DNA of 64,000 nucleotides from Coriaria nepalensis (taxonomy: Eukaryota > Streptophyta > Magnoliopsida > Cucurbitales > Coriariaceae): contig CP114482.1 of the NCBI GenBank assembly GCA_027186245.1, positions 17,565,209 through 17,629,208 of the forward strand. The letters are read 5' to 3'. Below, one piece after another: positions 1-13,441 of this stretch (position 1 is its first letter; each line of letters begins with the position of its first letter). The notes beneath the pieces are model-generated. The model was not told the DNA's origin and searched no databases. It saw nothing but the letters and a program-made list of their open reading frames with translations. Position numbers and translations under genes: made by a program.

Positions 1-420
1 AGTTATGTAAGAAAATCATGTTTGAAGGGCGAAAATAAAATTCGTTCGACTTAATTTAGAATGATTTAACGACTAGAAGAGACTCATTGACATGAATTTA
101 AGGCTAAACAAATGCATTGTTGCCTTCAATAGATTAACTGCAAGTTATGCACGAAAGTCATGTTTAAAGGCCGAATTTCATTCGAAGTGATTTAGAATGA
201 TTTACTGACTAAAAGAGACGATATAATATGACTTTAAGGCTAAAAAATCCGTTGTTGCCTTCAATAGATCAATTGCAAGTTATGTATGAAAGTCGTGTCT
301 CAAATGCCCAAATTGAATTGGTTCGAAGTGCTTCCAGACAATTTAATGATATGAAAAGACTGAATAATATGCTTTTTAAGGCTAAAAAAATGCGTTATTG
401 TCTTGAATAGATTAATTGCA

Positions 421-841
421 AGTTATGTAATAAAATCATGTTTGAAGGGCGAAAATAGAATTCGTTCGACTTAATTTAGAATGATTTAACGACTAGAAGA
501 GACTCATTGACATGACTTTAAGGCTAAACAAATGCATTGTTGCCTTCAATACATCAACAGGAAGTTATGCGCGAAAGTGATGTTTAAAGGCCGAATTTCA
601 TTCGAAGTGATTTAGAATGATTTAATGACTAAAAGAGACGCAAAAATATGACTTTAAGGCTAAAAAAATGCATCGTTGCCTTCAATAGATCAATTGCAAG
701 TTATGTATGAAAGTCGTGTCTCAAATGCACAAATAGAATTGGTTCGAAGTGCTTCCAAACAATTTAATGATATTAAAAGACTGAATGATATGCTTTTTAA
801 GGCTAAAATAATGCATTGTTGTCTTCAATAGATTAATTGCA
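421..841. repeat. Representative array 1 HOR unit (A1-B1-C1, 421 bp)
   Basis: This is a typical unit. A1 is 421-562 (142 bp), with head AGTTATGTAATAAAATCATG and an EcoRI site followed by CGTTCGAC. B1 is 563-698 (136 bp), with head AGTTATGCGCGAAAGTGATG. B1 is shorter because it lacks about 6 bp in the TTCG-rich centre, where A1 reads GGGCGAAAATAGAATTCG and B1 reads GGCCGAATTTCATTCG. C1 is 699-841 (143 bp), with head AGTTATGTATGAAAGTCGTG, a GGTTCGAAGTGCTTCC centre and the variant box CTTTTTAAGGCTAAA or CTTTTTATGGCTAAA. Monomer borders are set by convention at the conserved GCA/AGTTATG step. Confidence 0.93.
521..547. other. AAGGC-N17-GCCTT dyad conserved across both families (representative)
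   Basis: AAGGC and GCCTT bracket 17 bases and are kept in A1, B1 and A2 monomers of both arrays (AAGGCTAAACAAATG with GTTGCCTT in A1; AAGGCTAAACAAACG with AATTGCCTT in A2). The A1 version also encloses the 8-bp palindrome AATGCATT. C1, C2 and D2 break the right arm (GTCTT, GCTTG, CTCCTC). Restriction to certain monomer types suggests a position-specific role, or simply shared ancestry. Confidence 0.55.
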
Positions 842-3800
842 AGTTATGTAAGAAAATCATGTTTGAAGGGCGAAAATTGAATTCGTTCGACTTAATTTAG
901 AATGATTTAACGACTAGAAGAGACTCATTGACATGACTTTAAGGCTAAACAAATGCATTGTTGCCTTCAATAGTTCAACTGCAAGCTATGCACGGAAGTC
1001 ATGTTTAAAGGCCGAATTTCATTCGAAATGATTTAGAATGATTTACTGACTAAAAGAGACGCAATAATATGACTTTAAGGCTAAAAAAATGCATAGTTGC
1101 CTTCAATAGATCAATTGCAAGTTATGTATGAAAGTCGTGTCTCAAATGCACAAATAGAATTGGTTCGAAGTGCTTCCAAACAATTTAATGATATTAAAAG
1201 ACTGAATGATATGCTTTTTAAGGCTAAAATAATGCATTGTTGTCTTCAATAGATTAATTGCAAGTTATGTAATAAAATCATGTTTGAAGGGCGAAAATAG
1301 AATTCGTTCGACTTAATTTAGAATGATTTAACGACTAGAAGCGACTCATTGACATGACTTTAAGGCTAAACAAATGCATTGTTGCCTTCAATAGTTCAAC
1401 TGCAAGCTATGCACGAAAGTCATGTTTAAAGGCCGAATTTCATTCGAAGTAATTTAGAATGATTTACTGACTAAAAGAGACGATATAATATGACTTTAAG
1501 GCTAAAAAAATGCATTGTTGCCTTCAATAGATCAATTGCAAGTTATGTATGAAAGTTGTGTCTCAAATGCACAAATTGAATTGGTTCGAAGTGCTTCCAA
1601 ACAATTTAATGATATGAAAAGACTGAATAATATGCTTTTTAAGGCTAAAAAAATGCATTGTTGTCTTCAATAGATTAATTGCAAGTTATGTAATAAAATC
1701 ATGTTTGAAGGGCGAAAATAGAATTCGTTCGACTTAATTTAGAATGATTTAACGACTAGAAGAGACTCATTGACATGAGTTTAAGGCTAAACAAATGCAT
1801 GGTTGCCTTCAATAGTTCAACTGCAAGCTATGCACGAAAGTCATGTTTAAAGGCCGAATTTCATTCGAAGTGATTTAGAATGATTTACTGACTAAAAGAG
1901 ACGATATAATATGACTTTAAGGCTAAAAAATGCGTTGTTGCCTTCAATAGATCAATTGCAAGTTATGTATGAAAGTCGTGTCTCAAATGCCCAAATAGAA
2001 TTGGTTCGAAGTGCTTCCAAACAATTTAATGATATGAAAGACTGAATGATATCCTTTTTATGGCTAAAACAATGCATTGTTGTCTTCGATAGATTAATTG
2101 CAAGTTATGTAAGAAAATCATGTTTGAAAGGCGAAAATAGAATTCGTTCGAATTAATTTAGAATGATTTAACGACTAGAAGAGACTCATTGACATGACTT
2201 TCAGGCTAAAAAAATGCATTGTTGCCTTCAATAGATTAACTGCAAGTTATGCACGAAAGTCATGTTTAAAGGCCGAATTTCATTCGAAATGAGTTAGAAT
2301 GATTTACTGACTAAAAGAGACGCAATAATATGACTTGAAGGCTAAAAAAATGCATAGTTGCCTTCAATAGATCAATTGCAAGTTATGTATGAAAGTCGTG
2401 TCTCAAATGCACAAATAGAATTGGTTCGAAGTGCTTCCAAACAATTTAATCATATGAAAAGACTGAATGATATCCTTTTTATGGCTAAAACAATGCATTG
2501 TAGTCTTCAATAGATTAATTGCAAGTTATGTAAGAAAATCATGTTTGAAGGGCGAAAATAAAATTCGTTCGACTTAATTTAGAATGATTTAACGACTAGA
2601 AGAGACTCATTGACATGAATTTAAGGCTAAACAAATGCATTGTTGCCTTCAGTAGATTAACTGCAAGTTATGCACGAAAGTCATGTTTAAAGGCCGAATT
2701 TCATTCGAAGTGATTTAGAATGATTTACTGACTAAAAGAGACGATATAATATGACTTTAAGGCTAAAAAATGCGTTGTTGCCTTCAATAGATCAATTGCA
2801 AGTTATGTATGAAAGTCGTGTCTCAAATGCACAACTAGAATTGGTTCGAAGTGCTTCCAAACAATTTAATGATACGAAAAGATTGAATGATACGCTTTTT
2901 ATGGCTAAAACAATGCATTGTTGTCTTCAATAGGCTAATTGCAAGTTATGTAATACAATCATGTTTGAAGGGCGAAAATAGAATTCGTTCGACTTAATTT
3001 AGAATGATTTAACGACTACAAGAGACTCATTGACATGACTTTAAGGCTAAACAAATGCATTTTTGCCTTCAATAGATCAACTCCAAGTTATGCACGAAAG
3101 TGATGTTTAAAGGCTGAATTTCATTCGAAGTGATTTAGAATGATTTACTGACTAAAAGAGACGCAATAATATGACTTTAAGGCTAAAAAAATGCATAGTT
3201 GCCTTCAATAGATCAATTGCAAGTTATGTATGAAAGTCGTGTCTCAAATGCACAAATAGAATTGGTTCGAAGTGCTTCCAAACAATTTAATGATATGAAA
3301 AGACTGAATGATATGCTTTTTAAGGCTAAAATAAAGCATTGTTGTCTTCAATAGATTAATTGCAAGTTATGTAATAAAATCATGTTTGAAGGGCGAAAAT
3401 AGAATTCGTTCGACTTAATTTAGAATGATTTAACGACTAGAAGAGACTCATTGACATGACTTTAAGGCTAAACAAATGCATTTTTGCCTTCAATAGATCA
3501 ACTCCAAGTTATGCACGAAAGTGATGTTTAAAGGCTGAATTTCATTCGAAGTGATTTAGAATGATTTACTGACTAAAAGAGACGCAATAATATGACTTTA
3601 AGGCTAAAAAAATGCATAGTTGCCTTCAATAGATCAATTGCAAGTTATGTATGAAAGTCGTGTCTCAAATGCACAAATAGAATTGGTTCGAAGTGCTTCC
3701 AAACAATTTAATGATATGAAAAGACTGAATGATATCCTTTTTATGGCTAAAACAATGCATTGTTGTCTTCAATAGATTAATTGCAAGTTATGTAAGAAAA

Positions 3801-6800
3801 TCATGTTTGAAAGGCGAAAATAGAATTCGTTCGAATTAATTTAGAATGATTTAACGACTAGAAGAGACTCATTGACATGACTTTAAGGCTAAACAAATGT
3901 ATTGTTGCCTTCAATAGATTAACTGCAAGTTATGCACGAAAGTCATGTTTAAAGGCCGAATTTAATTCGAAATGATTTAGAATGATTTACTGACTAAAAG
4001 AGACGCAATAATATGACTTTAAGGCTAAAAAAATGCATAGTTGCCTTCAATAGATCAATTGCAAGTTATGTATGAAAGTCGTGTCTCAAATGCACAAATA
4101 GAATTGGTTCGATGTGCTTCCAAACAATTTAATGATATGAAAAGACTGAATGATATCCTTTTTATGGCTAAAACAATGCATTGTAGTCTTCAATAGATTA
4201 ATTGCAAGTTATGTAAGAAAATCATGTTTGAAGGGCGAAAATAAAATTCGTTCGACTTAATTTAGAATGATTTAACGACTAGAAGAAACTCATTGACATG
4301 ACTTTAAGGCTAAACAAATGCATTGTTGCCTTCAATAGATCAACTGCAAGTTATGCACGAAAGTCATGTTTAAAGGCCGAATTTCATTCGAAGTAATTTA
4401 GAATGATTTACTGACTAAAAGAGACGCAATAATATGACTTTAAGGCTAAAAAAGTGGATAGTTGCCTTCAATAGATCAATTTCAAGTTATGCATGAAAGT
4501 CGTGTCTTCAATGCAAAAATAGAATTCGTTCGAAGGCTTCCAAACAATTTAATGATATGAAAAGACTGAATGATATGCTTTTTATGGCTAAAATAATGCA
4601 TTGTTGTCTTCAATAGATTAATTGCAAGTTATGTGAGAAAATCATGTTTGAAGGGCAAAAATAAAATTCGTTCGACTTAATTTAGAATGATTTAACAACT
4701 AGAAGAGACTCATTGACATGACTTTAAGGCTAAACAAATGCATTGTTGCCTTCAATAGAACAACTGCAAGTTTTGCACGAAAGTCATGTTTAAAGGCCGA
4801 ATTTCATTCGAAGTGATTTAGAATGATTTACTGACTAAAAGAGACGCAACAATATGACTTTAAGGCTAAAAAAATGCATAGTTGCCTTCGGTAGATCAAT
4901 TGCAAGTTATGCATGAAAGTTGTGTCTTAAATGCAAAAATAGAATTGGTCCGATATGCTTCCAAACAATTTAATGATATGAAAAGACTGAATGATATGCT
5001 TTTTATGGCTAAAACAATGCATTATTGTCTTCAATAGATTAATTGGAAGTTATATAAGAGAATCATGTTTAAAGGGGGAAAATAGAATTCGTTCGACTTA
5101 ATTTAGAATGATTTAACGACTAGAAGAGACTCATTGACATGACTTTAAGGCTAAACAAATGCATTGTTGCCTTCAAAAGATCAATTGCAAGTTATGCACG
5201 AAAGTCATGTTTAAACGCCGAATTTCATTCGAAGTTATTTAGAATGATTTACTGACTAAAAGAGATGCAATAATATGACTTTAAGGCTAAAAAAATGGAT
5301 TGTTGCCTTCAATAGATCAATTGCAAGTTATGCATGAAAGTCGTGTCTTAAATGCCCAAATAGAATTGGTTCGAAGCGCTTCCTAACAATTTAATGATAG
5401 GAAAAGCCTGAATGATATGCTTTTTATGGCTAAAATAATGCATCGTTGTCTTCAATACACTAATTGCAAGTTATGTAAGAAAATCATGTTTGAAGGGCGA
5501 AACTAGAATTCGTCGACTTAATTTAGAATGATTTAACGACTAGAAGAGACTCATTGACATGACTTTAAGGCTAAACAAATGCATTGTTGCCTTCAATAGA
5601 ACAACTGCAAGTTACGCACGAAAGTCATGTTTAAAGGCCGAATTTCATTCGAAGTGATTTAGAATGATTTACTGATTAAAAGAGACGCAATAATATGACT
5701 TTAAGGCTAAAAAAATGCATAGTTGCCTTCAATAGATCAATTGCAAGTTATGTATGAAAGTCGTCTCGCAAATGCACAAATAGAATTGGTTCGAACTGCT
5801 TCCAAACAATTTAATGATATGAAAAGACTGAATGATATGCTTCTTGAGGCTAAAATAATGCATTATTGTCTTCAATAGATTAATTGCAGGTTATGTAATA
5901 AAATCATGTTTGAAGGGCGAAAATTGAAATCGTTCGACTTAATTTTGAATGATTTAACGACTAGAAGAGACTCATTGACATGACTTTAAGGCTAAACAAA
6001 TGCATTGTCGCCTTCAATATATCAACTGCAAGTTATGCACGAAAGTAATGTTTAAAGGCCGAATTTCATTCGAAGTGATTTAGAATGATTTACTAACTAA
6101 AAGAGACGCAATAATATGACTTTAAGGCTAAAAAAATGGATAGTTGCCTTCAATATATCAATTGCAAGTTATGCATGAAAGTTCTGTCTTAAATGCAAAA
6201 ATAGAATTGGTTCGAAGTGCTTCCAAACAATTTAATGATATGAGAAGACTAAATGATATACTTTTTATGGCTAAAACAATGCATTATTGTCTTCAATAGA
6301 TTAATTGCAAGTTATGTAAGAAAATCATGTTTAAAGGGCGAAAATAGAATTCGTTCGACTTAATTTAGAATGATTTAACGACTAGAAGAGACTCATTGAC
6401 ATGACTTTAAGGCTAAACAAATGCATGGTTGCCTTCAATAGATCAACTGCAAGTTATGCACGAAAGTCATGTTTAAAGGTCAAATTTCATTCGAAGTGAT
6501 TTAGAAAAATTAATGACTAAAAGATATGCAATAATATGACTTTAAGGCTAAAAAAATGGATAGTTGCCTTCAATAGATCAATTGCAAGTTATGCACGAAA
6601 GTCGTGTCTTAAATGCAAAAATAGAATTGGTTCGAAGTGCTTCCAAACAATTTAATGATATGAAAAGACTGAATGATATGCTTTTTAAGGCTAAAATAAC
6701 GCATTGTTGTCTTCAATAGATTAATTGCAAGTTATGTAAGAAAATCATGTTTGAACGGCGAAAATAGAATTCGTTCGACTTAATTTAGAATGATTTAACG

Positions 6801-7150
6801 ACTAGACGAGACTCAGTGACATGACTTTCAGGCTAAACAAAAGCATTGTTGCCTTCAATAGATCAACTGCAAGTTACGCACGAAAGTCATGTTTAAAGGC
6901 CGAATTTCATTCGAATTGATTTAGAATGATTTACTTACTAAAAAAGACGCAATAATATGACTTTAAGGCTAAAATAATGGATTGTTGCCTTCAATAGATC
7001 AATTGCAAGTTATGCATGAAAGTCGTGTCTTAAATGCAAAAATAGAATTGGTTCGAAGTGCTTCCAAACAAATTAATGATATGAAAAGACTGAATGATAT
7101 GCTTTTTATGGCTAAAACAATGCATTATTGTCTTCAATAGATTAATTGCA

Positions 7151-8679
7151 AGTTATGTAAGAAAATCATGTTTAAAGGGCGAAAATAGAATTCGTTCGAC
7201 TTAATTTAGAATGATTGAACGACTAGAAGAGACTCATTGACATGACTTTAAGGCTAAACAAATGCATGGTTGCCTTCAATAGATCAACTGCAAGTTATGC
7301 ACGAAAGTCATGTTTAAAGGTCAAATTTCATTCGGAGTGATTTAGAAAAATTAATGACTAAAAGATATGCAATAATATGACTTTAAGGCTAAAAAAATGG
7401 ATAGTTGCCTTCAATAAATCAATTGCAAGTTATGTAAGAAAATCATGTTTGAAGGGCAAAAATAGAATTCGTTCGACTTAATTTAGAATGATTTAACGAC
7501 TAGAATAATCTCATTGACATGACTTTAAGGCTAAACAAAAGCATTGTTGCCTTTAATAGATCAACTGCAAGTTACGCACGAAAGTCATGTTTAAAGGCCG
7601 AATTTCATTCGAATTGATTTAGAATGATTTACTGACTAAAAAAGACGCAATAATATGACTTTAAGGCTAAAATAATGGATTGTTGCCTTCAATAGATCAA
7701 TTGCAAGTTATGCATGAAAGTCGTGTCTTAAATGCAAAAATAGAATTGGTTCGAAGTGCTTCCAAACAAATTAATGATATGAAAAGACTGAATGATATGC
7801 TTTTTATGGCTAAAACAATGCATTATTGTCTTCAATAGATTAATTGCAAGTTATGTAAGAAAATCATGTTTAAAGGGCGAAAATAGAATTCGTTCGACTT
7901 AATTTATAATGATTTAACGACTAGAATAGACTCATTGACATGATATTAGGGCTAAACAAATGCATTGTTGCCTTCAATAGATCAACTGCAAGTTACGCAC
8001 GAAAGTCATGTTTAAAGGTCAAATTTCATTCGAAGTGATTTAGAAAAATTAATGACTAAAAGATATGCAATAATATGACTTTAAGGCTAAAAAAATGGAT
8101 AGTTGGCTTCAATAAATCAATTGCAAGTTATGTAAGAAAATCATGTTTGAAGGGCGAAAATAGAATTCGTTCGACTTAATTTAGAATGATTTAACGACTA
8201 GAATAATCTCATTGACATGACTTTAAGGCTAAACAAATGCATTGTTGCCTTCAATAGATCAACTGCAAGTTATGCACGAAAGTCATGTTTAAAGGTCAAA
8301 TTTCATTCGAAGTGATTTAGAAAAATTAATGACTAAAAGATATGCAATAATATGACTTTAAGGCTAAAGAAATGGATAGTTGCCTTCAATAGATCAATTG
8401 CAAGTTATGTAAGAAAATCATGTTTGAAGGGCGAAAATAGAATTCGTTCGACTTAATTTAGAATGATTTAACGACTAGAATAATCTCATTGAGTTGACTT
8501 TAAGGCTAAAGAAATGCATTGTTGCCTTCAATAGATCAACTCCAAGTTATGCACGAAAGTCATGTCTAAAGGTCAAATTTCATTCGAAGTGATTTAGAAA
8601 AATTAATGACTAAAAGATATGCAATAATATGACTTTAAGGCTAAAAAAATGGATAGTTGCCTTCAATAGATCAATTGCA
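7151..8679. repeat. Dimer-rich cluster (C1-less 277-bp units), first occurrence
   Basis: Unit starts are 7151 (277 bp), 7428 (421 bp), then 7849, 8126 and 8403 (277 bp each). In the dimers, B1 passes directly into A1 through CAATAAATCAATTGC or CAATAGATCAATTGC followed by AAGTTATGTAAG, so exactly one C1 monomer is absent. The B1 copies here are a distinct variant with GATTTAGAAAAATTAATGAC and AGATATGCAATAATATG. The variant and the dimer state therefore travel together. This cluster is the prototype for dimers found again at 13,165-14,139 and 19,467-21,273. Confidence 0.92.
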
Positions 8680-11600
8680 AGTTATGTAAGAAAACCATGT
8701 TTGAAGGGCGAAAAGAGAATTCGTTCGACTTAATATAGAATGATTTAACTACTAGACGAGACTCATTGACATGACTTTAAGGCTACACAAAAGCATTGTT
8801 GCCTTCAATAGATCAACTGCAAGTTACGCACGAAAGTCAGGTTTAAAGGCCGAATTTCATTCGAAGTGATTTAGAATGATTTACTGACTAAAAGAGACGC
8901 AATAATGTGACTTTAAGGCTAAAAAAATGCATAGTTGCCCTCAATAGATCAATTGCAAGTTATGTATAAAAGTCGTGTCGCAAATGCACAAATAGAATTG
9001 GTTCGAAGTGCTTCCAAACAATTTAATGATATGAAAACACTGAATGATATCCTTTTTATGGCTAAAATAATGGATTGTTTTCTTCAATAGATTAATTCCA
9101 CGTTATGTAAGAAAATCATGGTTGAAGGGCGAAAATAGAATTCGTTCGACTTAATTTAGAATGATTTAACGACTAGAAGAGACTCATTGACAAGACTTTA
9201 AGGCTAAACAAATGCATTGTTGCTTTCAATAGATCAACTGCAAGTTATGCACGAAAATCATGTTTAAAGGCCGAATTTCATTCGAAGTGATTTAGAATGA
9301 TTTACTGACTAAAAGATACGCAAAAATATGACTTTAAGGCTAAAAAAAGGCATAGTTGCCTTCAATAGATCAATTGCAAGTTATGCGTGAAAGTCGTGTC
9401 TTCAATGCAAAAAATAGAATTGGTTCGAAGTGCTTCCTTACAATTTAATGATATGAAAAGACTGAATGATATGCTTTCTATGGCTAAAACAATGCATTGT
9501 TGTCTTCTATAGATTAATTGCAAGTTATGTAAGAAAATCATGTTTGAAGGGCGAAAATAGAATTCGTTCAACTTAATTTAGAATAATTTAACGACTAGAA
9601 GAGACTCATTGACATGACTTTAAGGCTAAACAAATGCATTGTCGCCTTCAATAGATCAACTGCAAGTTATGCACGAAAGTCATGTTTAAAGGCCGAATTT
9701 CATTCAAAGTGATATAGAATGATTTACTGACTAAAAGAGACGCAATAATATGACTTTAAGGCTAAAAAAATGGATAGTTGCCTTCAATAGATCAATTGCA
9801 AGTTATGCACGAAAGTCGTGTCTTGAATGCAAAAATAAAATTGGTTCGAAGTGCTTCGAAACTATTTAATGATATGAAAAGACTAAATGATATCCTTTTT
9901 AAGGCTAAAATAACGCATTGTTGTCTTCAATAGATTAATTGCAAGTTATGTAAGAAAATCATGTTTGAAGGGCGAAAAGAGAATTCGTTCGACTTAATAT
10001 AGACTGATTTAACGACTAGACGAGACTCATTGACATGACTTTAAGGCTAAACAAAAGCATTGTTGCCTTCAATAGATCAACTGCAAGTTACGCACAAAAG
10101 TCACGTTTAAACGCCGAATTTCATTCGAAGTTATTTTGAATGATTTCTTGACTAAAGAAGACACAATAATATGACTTTAAGGCTAAAAAAATGGATTGTT
10201 GCCTTCAATAGATCAATTGCAAGTTATGCATGAAAGTCATGTCTTAAATGCACAAATAGAATTGGTTCGAAGTGCTTCCAAACAATTTAATGATATGAAA
10301 AGACTGAATGATATGCTTTTTATGGGTAAAATAATGCATTGTTGTCTTCAATAGATTAATTGCAAGTTATGTAAGAAAATCATGTTTGAAGGGCTAAAAT
10401 AGAATTCGTTCGACTTAATTTAGAATGATTTAACGACTAGAAGAGACTCATTGACATGACTTTAAGGCTAAACAAATGCATTGTTGCCTTCAATAGATCA
10501 ACTGCAAGTTTTGCACGAAAGTCATGTTTAAAGCCCGAATTTCATTCGAAGTGATTTAGAATGATTTACTGATTAAAAGAGACGCAATAATATGACTTTG
10601 AGGCTAAAAAAATGCATAGTTGCCTTCAATAGATCAATTGCAAGTTATGTATGAAAGTCGTGTCCTAAATGCACAAATAGAATTGGTTCGAAGTGCTTCC
10701 AAATAATTTAATGATATGAAAAGCCTGAATGATATGCTTTTTACGGCTAAAATAATGCATCATTGTCTTCAATAGATTAATTGCAAGTTATTTAAGAAAA
10801 TCATGTTTGAAGGGCGAAACTAGAATTCGTTCGACTTAATTTAGAATGATTTAACGACTAGAAGAGACTTATTGACATGACTTTAAGGCTAAACAAATGC
10901 ATTGTTGCCTTCAATAGATCAACTACAGGTTATGCACGAAAGTCATGTTTAAACGCCGAATTTCATTCGAAGTTATTTAGAATGATTTACTGACTAAAAG
11001 AGACGCAATAATATGACTTTAAGGCTAAAAAAATGCATAGTTGCCTTCATTAGATCAATTGCAAGTTATGCATGAAAGTCGTGTCTTAAATGCAAAAAAA
11101 ATTTGGTTCGAAGTGCTTCCAAACAATTTAATGATATGAAAAGACTGAATGATACGTTTTTTAAGGCTAAAAAAATGCATTGTTGTCTTCAATAGATTAA
11201 TTGCAAGTAATGTAAGAAAATCATGTTTGAGGGCGAAAATAGAATTCGTTCGACTTAATTTAGAATGATTTAACGACTAGAAGAGACTCATTGACATGAC
11301 TTAAGGCTAAACAAATGCATTGTTGCCTTCAATAGATCAACTGCAAGTTATGCACGAAAGTCATGTTTAAAGGCTGAATTTCATTCGAAGTGATTCGGAA
11401 TGATTTACTGACTAAAAGAGACGCAATAATATGACTTTAATGCTAACAAAATGGATTGTTGCCTTCAATAGCTCAATTGCAAGTTATGCATGAAAGTCGT
11501 GTCTTAAATGCAAAAATAGAATTGGTTCGAAGTGCTTCCAAACTATTTAATGATATGAAAAGACTAAATGATATGCTTTTTATGGCTAAAATAATGCATT

Positions 11601-12045
11601 GTTGTCTTCAATAGATTAATTGCAAGTTATGTAAGAAAATCATGTTTGAAGGGCGAAAATTGAAATCGTTCGACTTAATTTTGAATGATTTAACGACTAG
11701 AAGAGACTCATTGACATGACTTTAAGGCTAAACAAATGCATTGTCGCCTTCAATATATCAACTGCAAGTTATGCACGAAAGTAATGTTTAAAGGCCGAAT
11801 TTCATTCGAAGTGATTTAGAATGATTTACTAACTAAAAGAGACGCAATAATATGACTTTAAGGCTAAAAAAATGGATAGTTGCCTTCAATATATCAATTG
11901 CAAGTTATGCATGAAAGTTCTGTCTTAAATGCAAAAATAGAATTGGTTCGAAGTGCTTCCAAACAATTTAATGATATGAGAAGACTAAATGATATATTTT
12001 TTATGGCTAAAACAATGCATTATTGTCTTCAATAGATTAATTGCA
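8680..12045. repeat. Eight consecutive trimers between dimer clusters
   Basis: A1 starts are 8680, 9101, 9523, 9944, 10,365, 10,786, 11,206 and 11,625, each 419-422 bp apart. The units are individually recognisable. The 9101 unit has a one-base-longer C1 (TGCAAAAAATAG). The 9944 unit has CACGTTTAAACGCC and a TTATTTTGAATGATTTCTTGAC B1. The unit at 10,365 has AAGCCCGAATTTC. The unit at 10,786 has GGCGAAACTAG and GACTTATTGAC. The unit at 11,206 starts AGTAATGTAAG and has TTTGAGGGCG. These marks allow later copies of the same units to be traced. Confidence 0.92.
10365..11624. repeat. Three-trimer cassette, copy a
   Basis: Three consecutive trimers (starts 10,365, 10,786 and 11,206) carry linked private marks: GGGCTAAAATAG and AAGCCCGAATTTC in the first, GGCGAAACTAG, GACTTATTGAC and AACTACAGGTTATGC in the second, and AGTAATGTAAG with TTTGAGGGCG in the third. 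The same three units in the same order occur at 17,644, 22,538 and 27,153. Confidence 0.87.
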
Positions 12046-13441
12046 AGTTATGTAAGAAAATCATGTTTGAAGGGCGAAAATAGAATTCGTTCGACTTAAT
12101 TTAGAATGATTTAACGACTAGAATAGACTCATTGACATGACATTAAGGCTAAACAAATGCATTGTTGCCTTCAATAGATCAACTGCAAGTTATGCACGAA
12201 AGTCATGTTTAAAGGTCGAATTTCATTCGAAGTGATTTAGAAAAATTAATGACTAAAAGAGATGCAATAATATGACTTTAAGGCTAAAAAAATGGATAGT
12301 TGCCTTTAATAGATCAATTGCAAGTTATGTAAGAAAATCATGTTTGAAGGGCGAAAATAGAATTCGTTCGACTTAATTTTGAATGATTTAACGACTAGAA
12401 GAGACTCATTGACATGACTTTAAGGCTAAACAAATGCATTGTCGCCTTCAATATATCAACTGCAAGTTATGCACGAAAGTAATGTTTAAAGGCCGAATTT
12501 CATTCGAAGTGATTTAGAATGATTTACTAACTAAAAGAGATGCAATAATATGACTTTAAGGCTAAAAAAATGGATAGTTGCCTTCAATAGATCAATTGCA
12601 AGTTATGCAGGAAAGTCGTGTCTTAAATGCAAAAATAGAATTGGTTCGAAGTGCTTCCAAACAATTTAATGATATGAAAAGACTGAATGATATGCTTTTT
12701 AAGGCTAAAATAACGCATTGTTGTCTTCAATAGATTAATTGCAAGTTATGTAAGAAAATCATGTTTGAACGGCGAAAATAGAATTCGTTCGACTTAATTT
12801 AGAATGATTTAACGACTAGACGAGACTCAGTGACATGACTTTCAGGCTAAACAAAAGCATTGTTGCCTTCAATAGATCAACTGCAAGTTACGCACGAAAG
12901 TCATGTTTAAAGGCCGAATTTCATTCGAATTAATTTTGAATGATTTACTTACTAAAAAAGACGCAATAATATGACTTTAAGGCTAAAATAATGGATTGTT
13001 GCCTTCAATAGATCAATTGCAAGTTATGCATGAAAGTCGTGTCTTAAATGCAAAAATAGAATTGGTTCGAAGTGCTTCCAAACAAATTAATGATATGAAA
13101 AGACTGAATTATATGCTTTTTATGGCTAAAACAATGCATTATTGTCTTCAATAGATTAATTGCAAGTTATGTAAGAAAATCATGTTTAAAGGGCAAAAAT
13201 AGAATTCGTTCGACTTAATTTAGAATGATTGAACGACTAGAAGAGACTCATTGACATGACTTTAAGGCTAAACAAATGCATGGTTGCCTTCAATAGATCA
13301 ACTGCAAGTTATGCACGAAAGTCATGTTTAAAGGTCAAATTTCATTCGGAGTGATTTAGAAAAATTAATGACTAAAAGATATGCAATAATATGACTTTAA
13401 GGCTAAAAAAATGGATAGTTGCCTTCAATAAATCAATTGCA

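Larger units (their letters stand above)
1..7150. repeat. Array 1 zone I: seventeen consecutive trimers
   Basis: A1 starts fall at 1, 421, 842, 1263, 1684, 2103, 2524, 2944, 3365, 3786, 4207, 4627, 5048, 5469, 5889, 6310 and 6730. Every spacing is 419-421 bp and no monomer is missing. Units differ by scattered substitutions and single-base indels, for example a shortened ATGAAAGACTG in the unit at 1684. B1 in this zone mostly reads GATTTAGAATGATTTACTGAC, and C1 mostly carries AAATGCACAAATAG. By these marks the zone is more uniform than the mixed zone that follows. Confidence 0.93.
5889..11624. repeat. Super-HOR (about 6 kb) copy 1
   Basis: This is the first copy of a roughly 6-kb block whose units recur in the same order downstream. 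It starts with a marker unit (AAATTGAAATCG, TTAATTTTGAATG, CATTGTCGCC), followed at 6730 by a unit with TTTGAACGGCG, GACTCAGTGAC and GACTTTCAGG. Next come the dimer cluster at 7151-8679 and the marked trimers 8680-11,624. The markers reappear near 11,625/12,744, 18,625/19,046 and 24,496. Exact block borders are a matter of convention, because every unit is homologous to every other. Confidence 0.78.

Noticed and set aside
228..410. A 60-codon open frame starting at the ATG of an ATATGACTTTAAGG box, with similar frames at 2751-2933 and 25,000-25,182
   Set aside because: These are chance readings through B1 and C1 monomers. Most other copies of the same monomers carry frame-breaking indels or stops, and the HOR length of 421 bp is not a multiple of three. 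No ribosome-binding, splice or domain signal supports a gene.
9362..9571. An identical 69-residue open frame on the minus strand at four places (also 14,822-15,031, 17,062-17,271 and 21,535-21,744)
   Set aside because: The identity comes from recent block duplication of the satellite (offsets 5460, 7700 and 12,173 bp), not from protein conservation. The frame spans a C1 monomer and the following A1 start and matches nothing recognisable.
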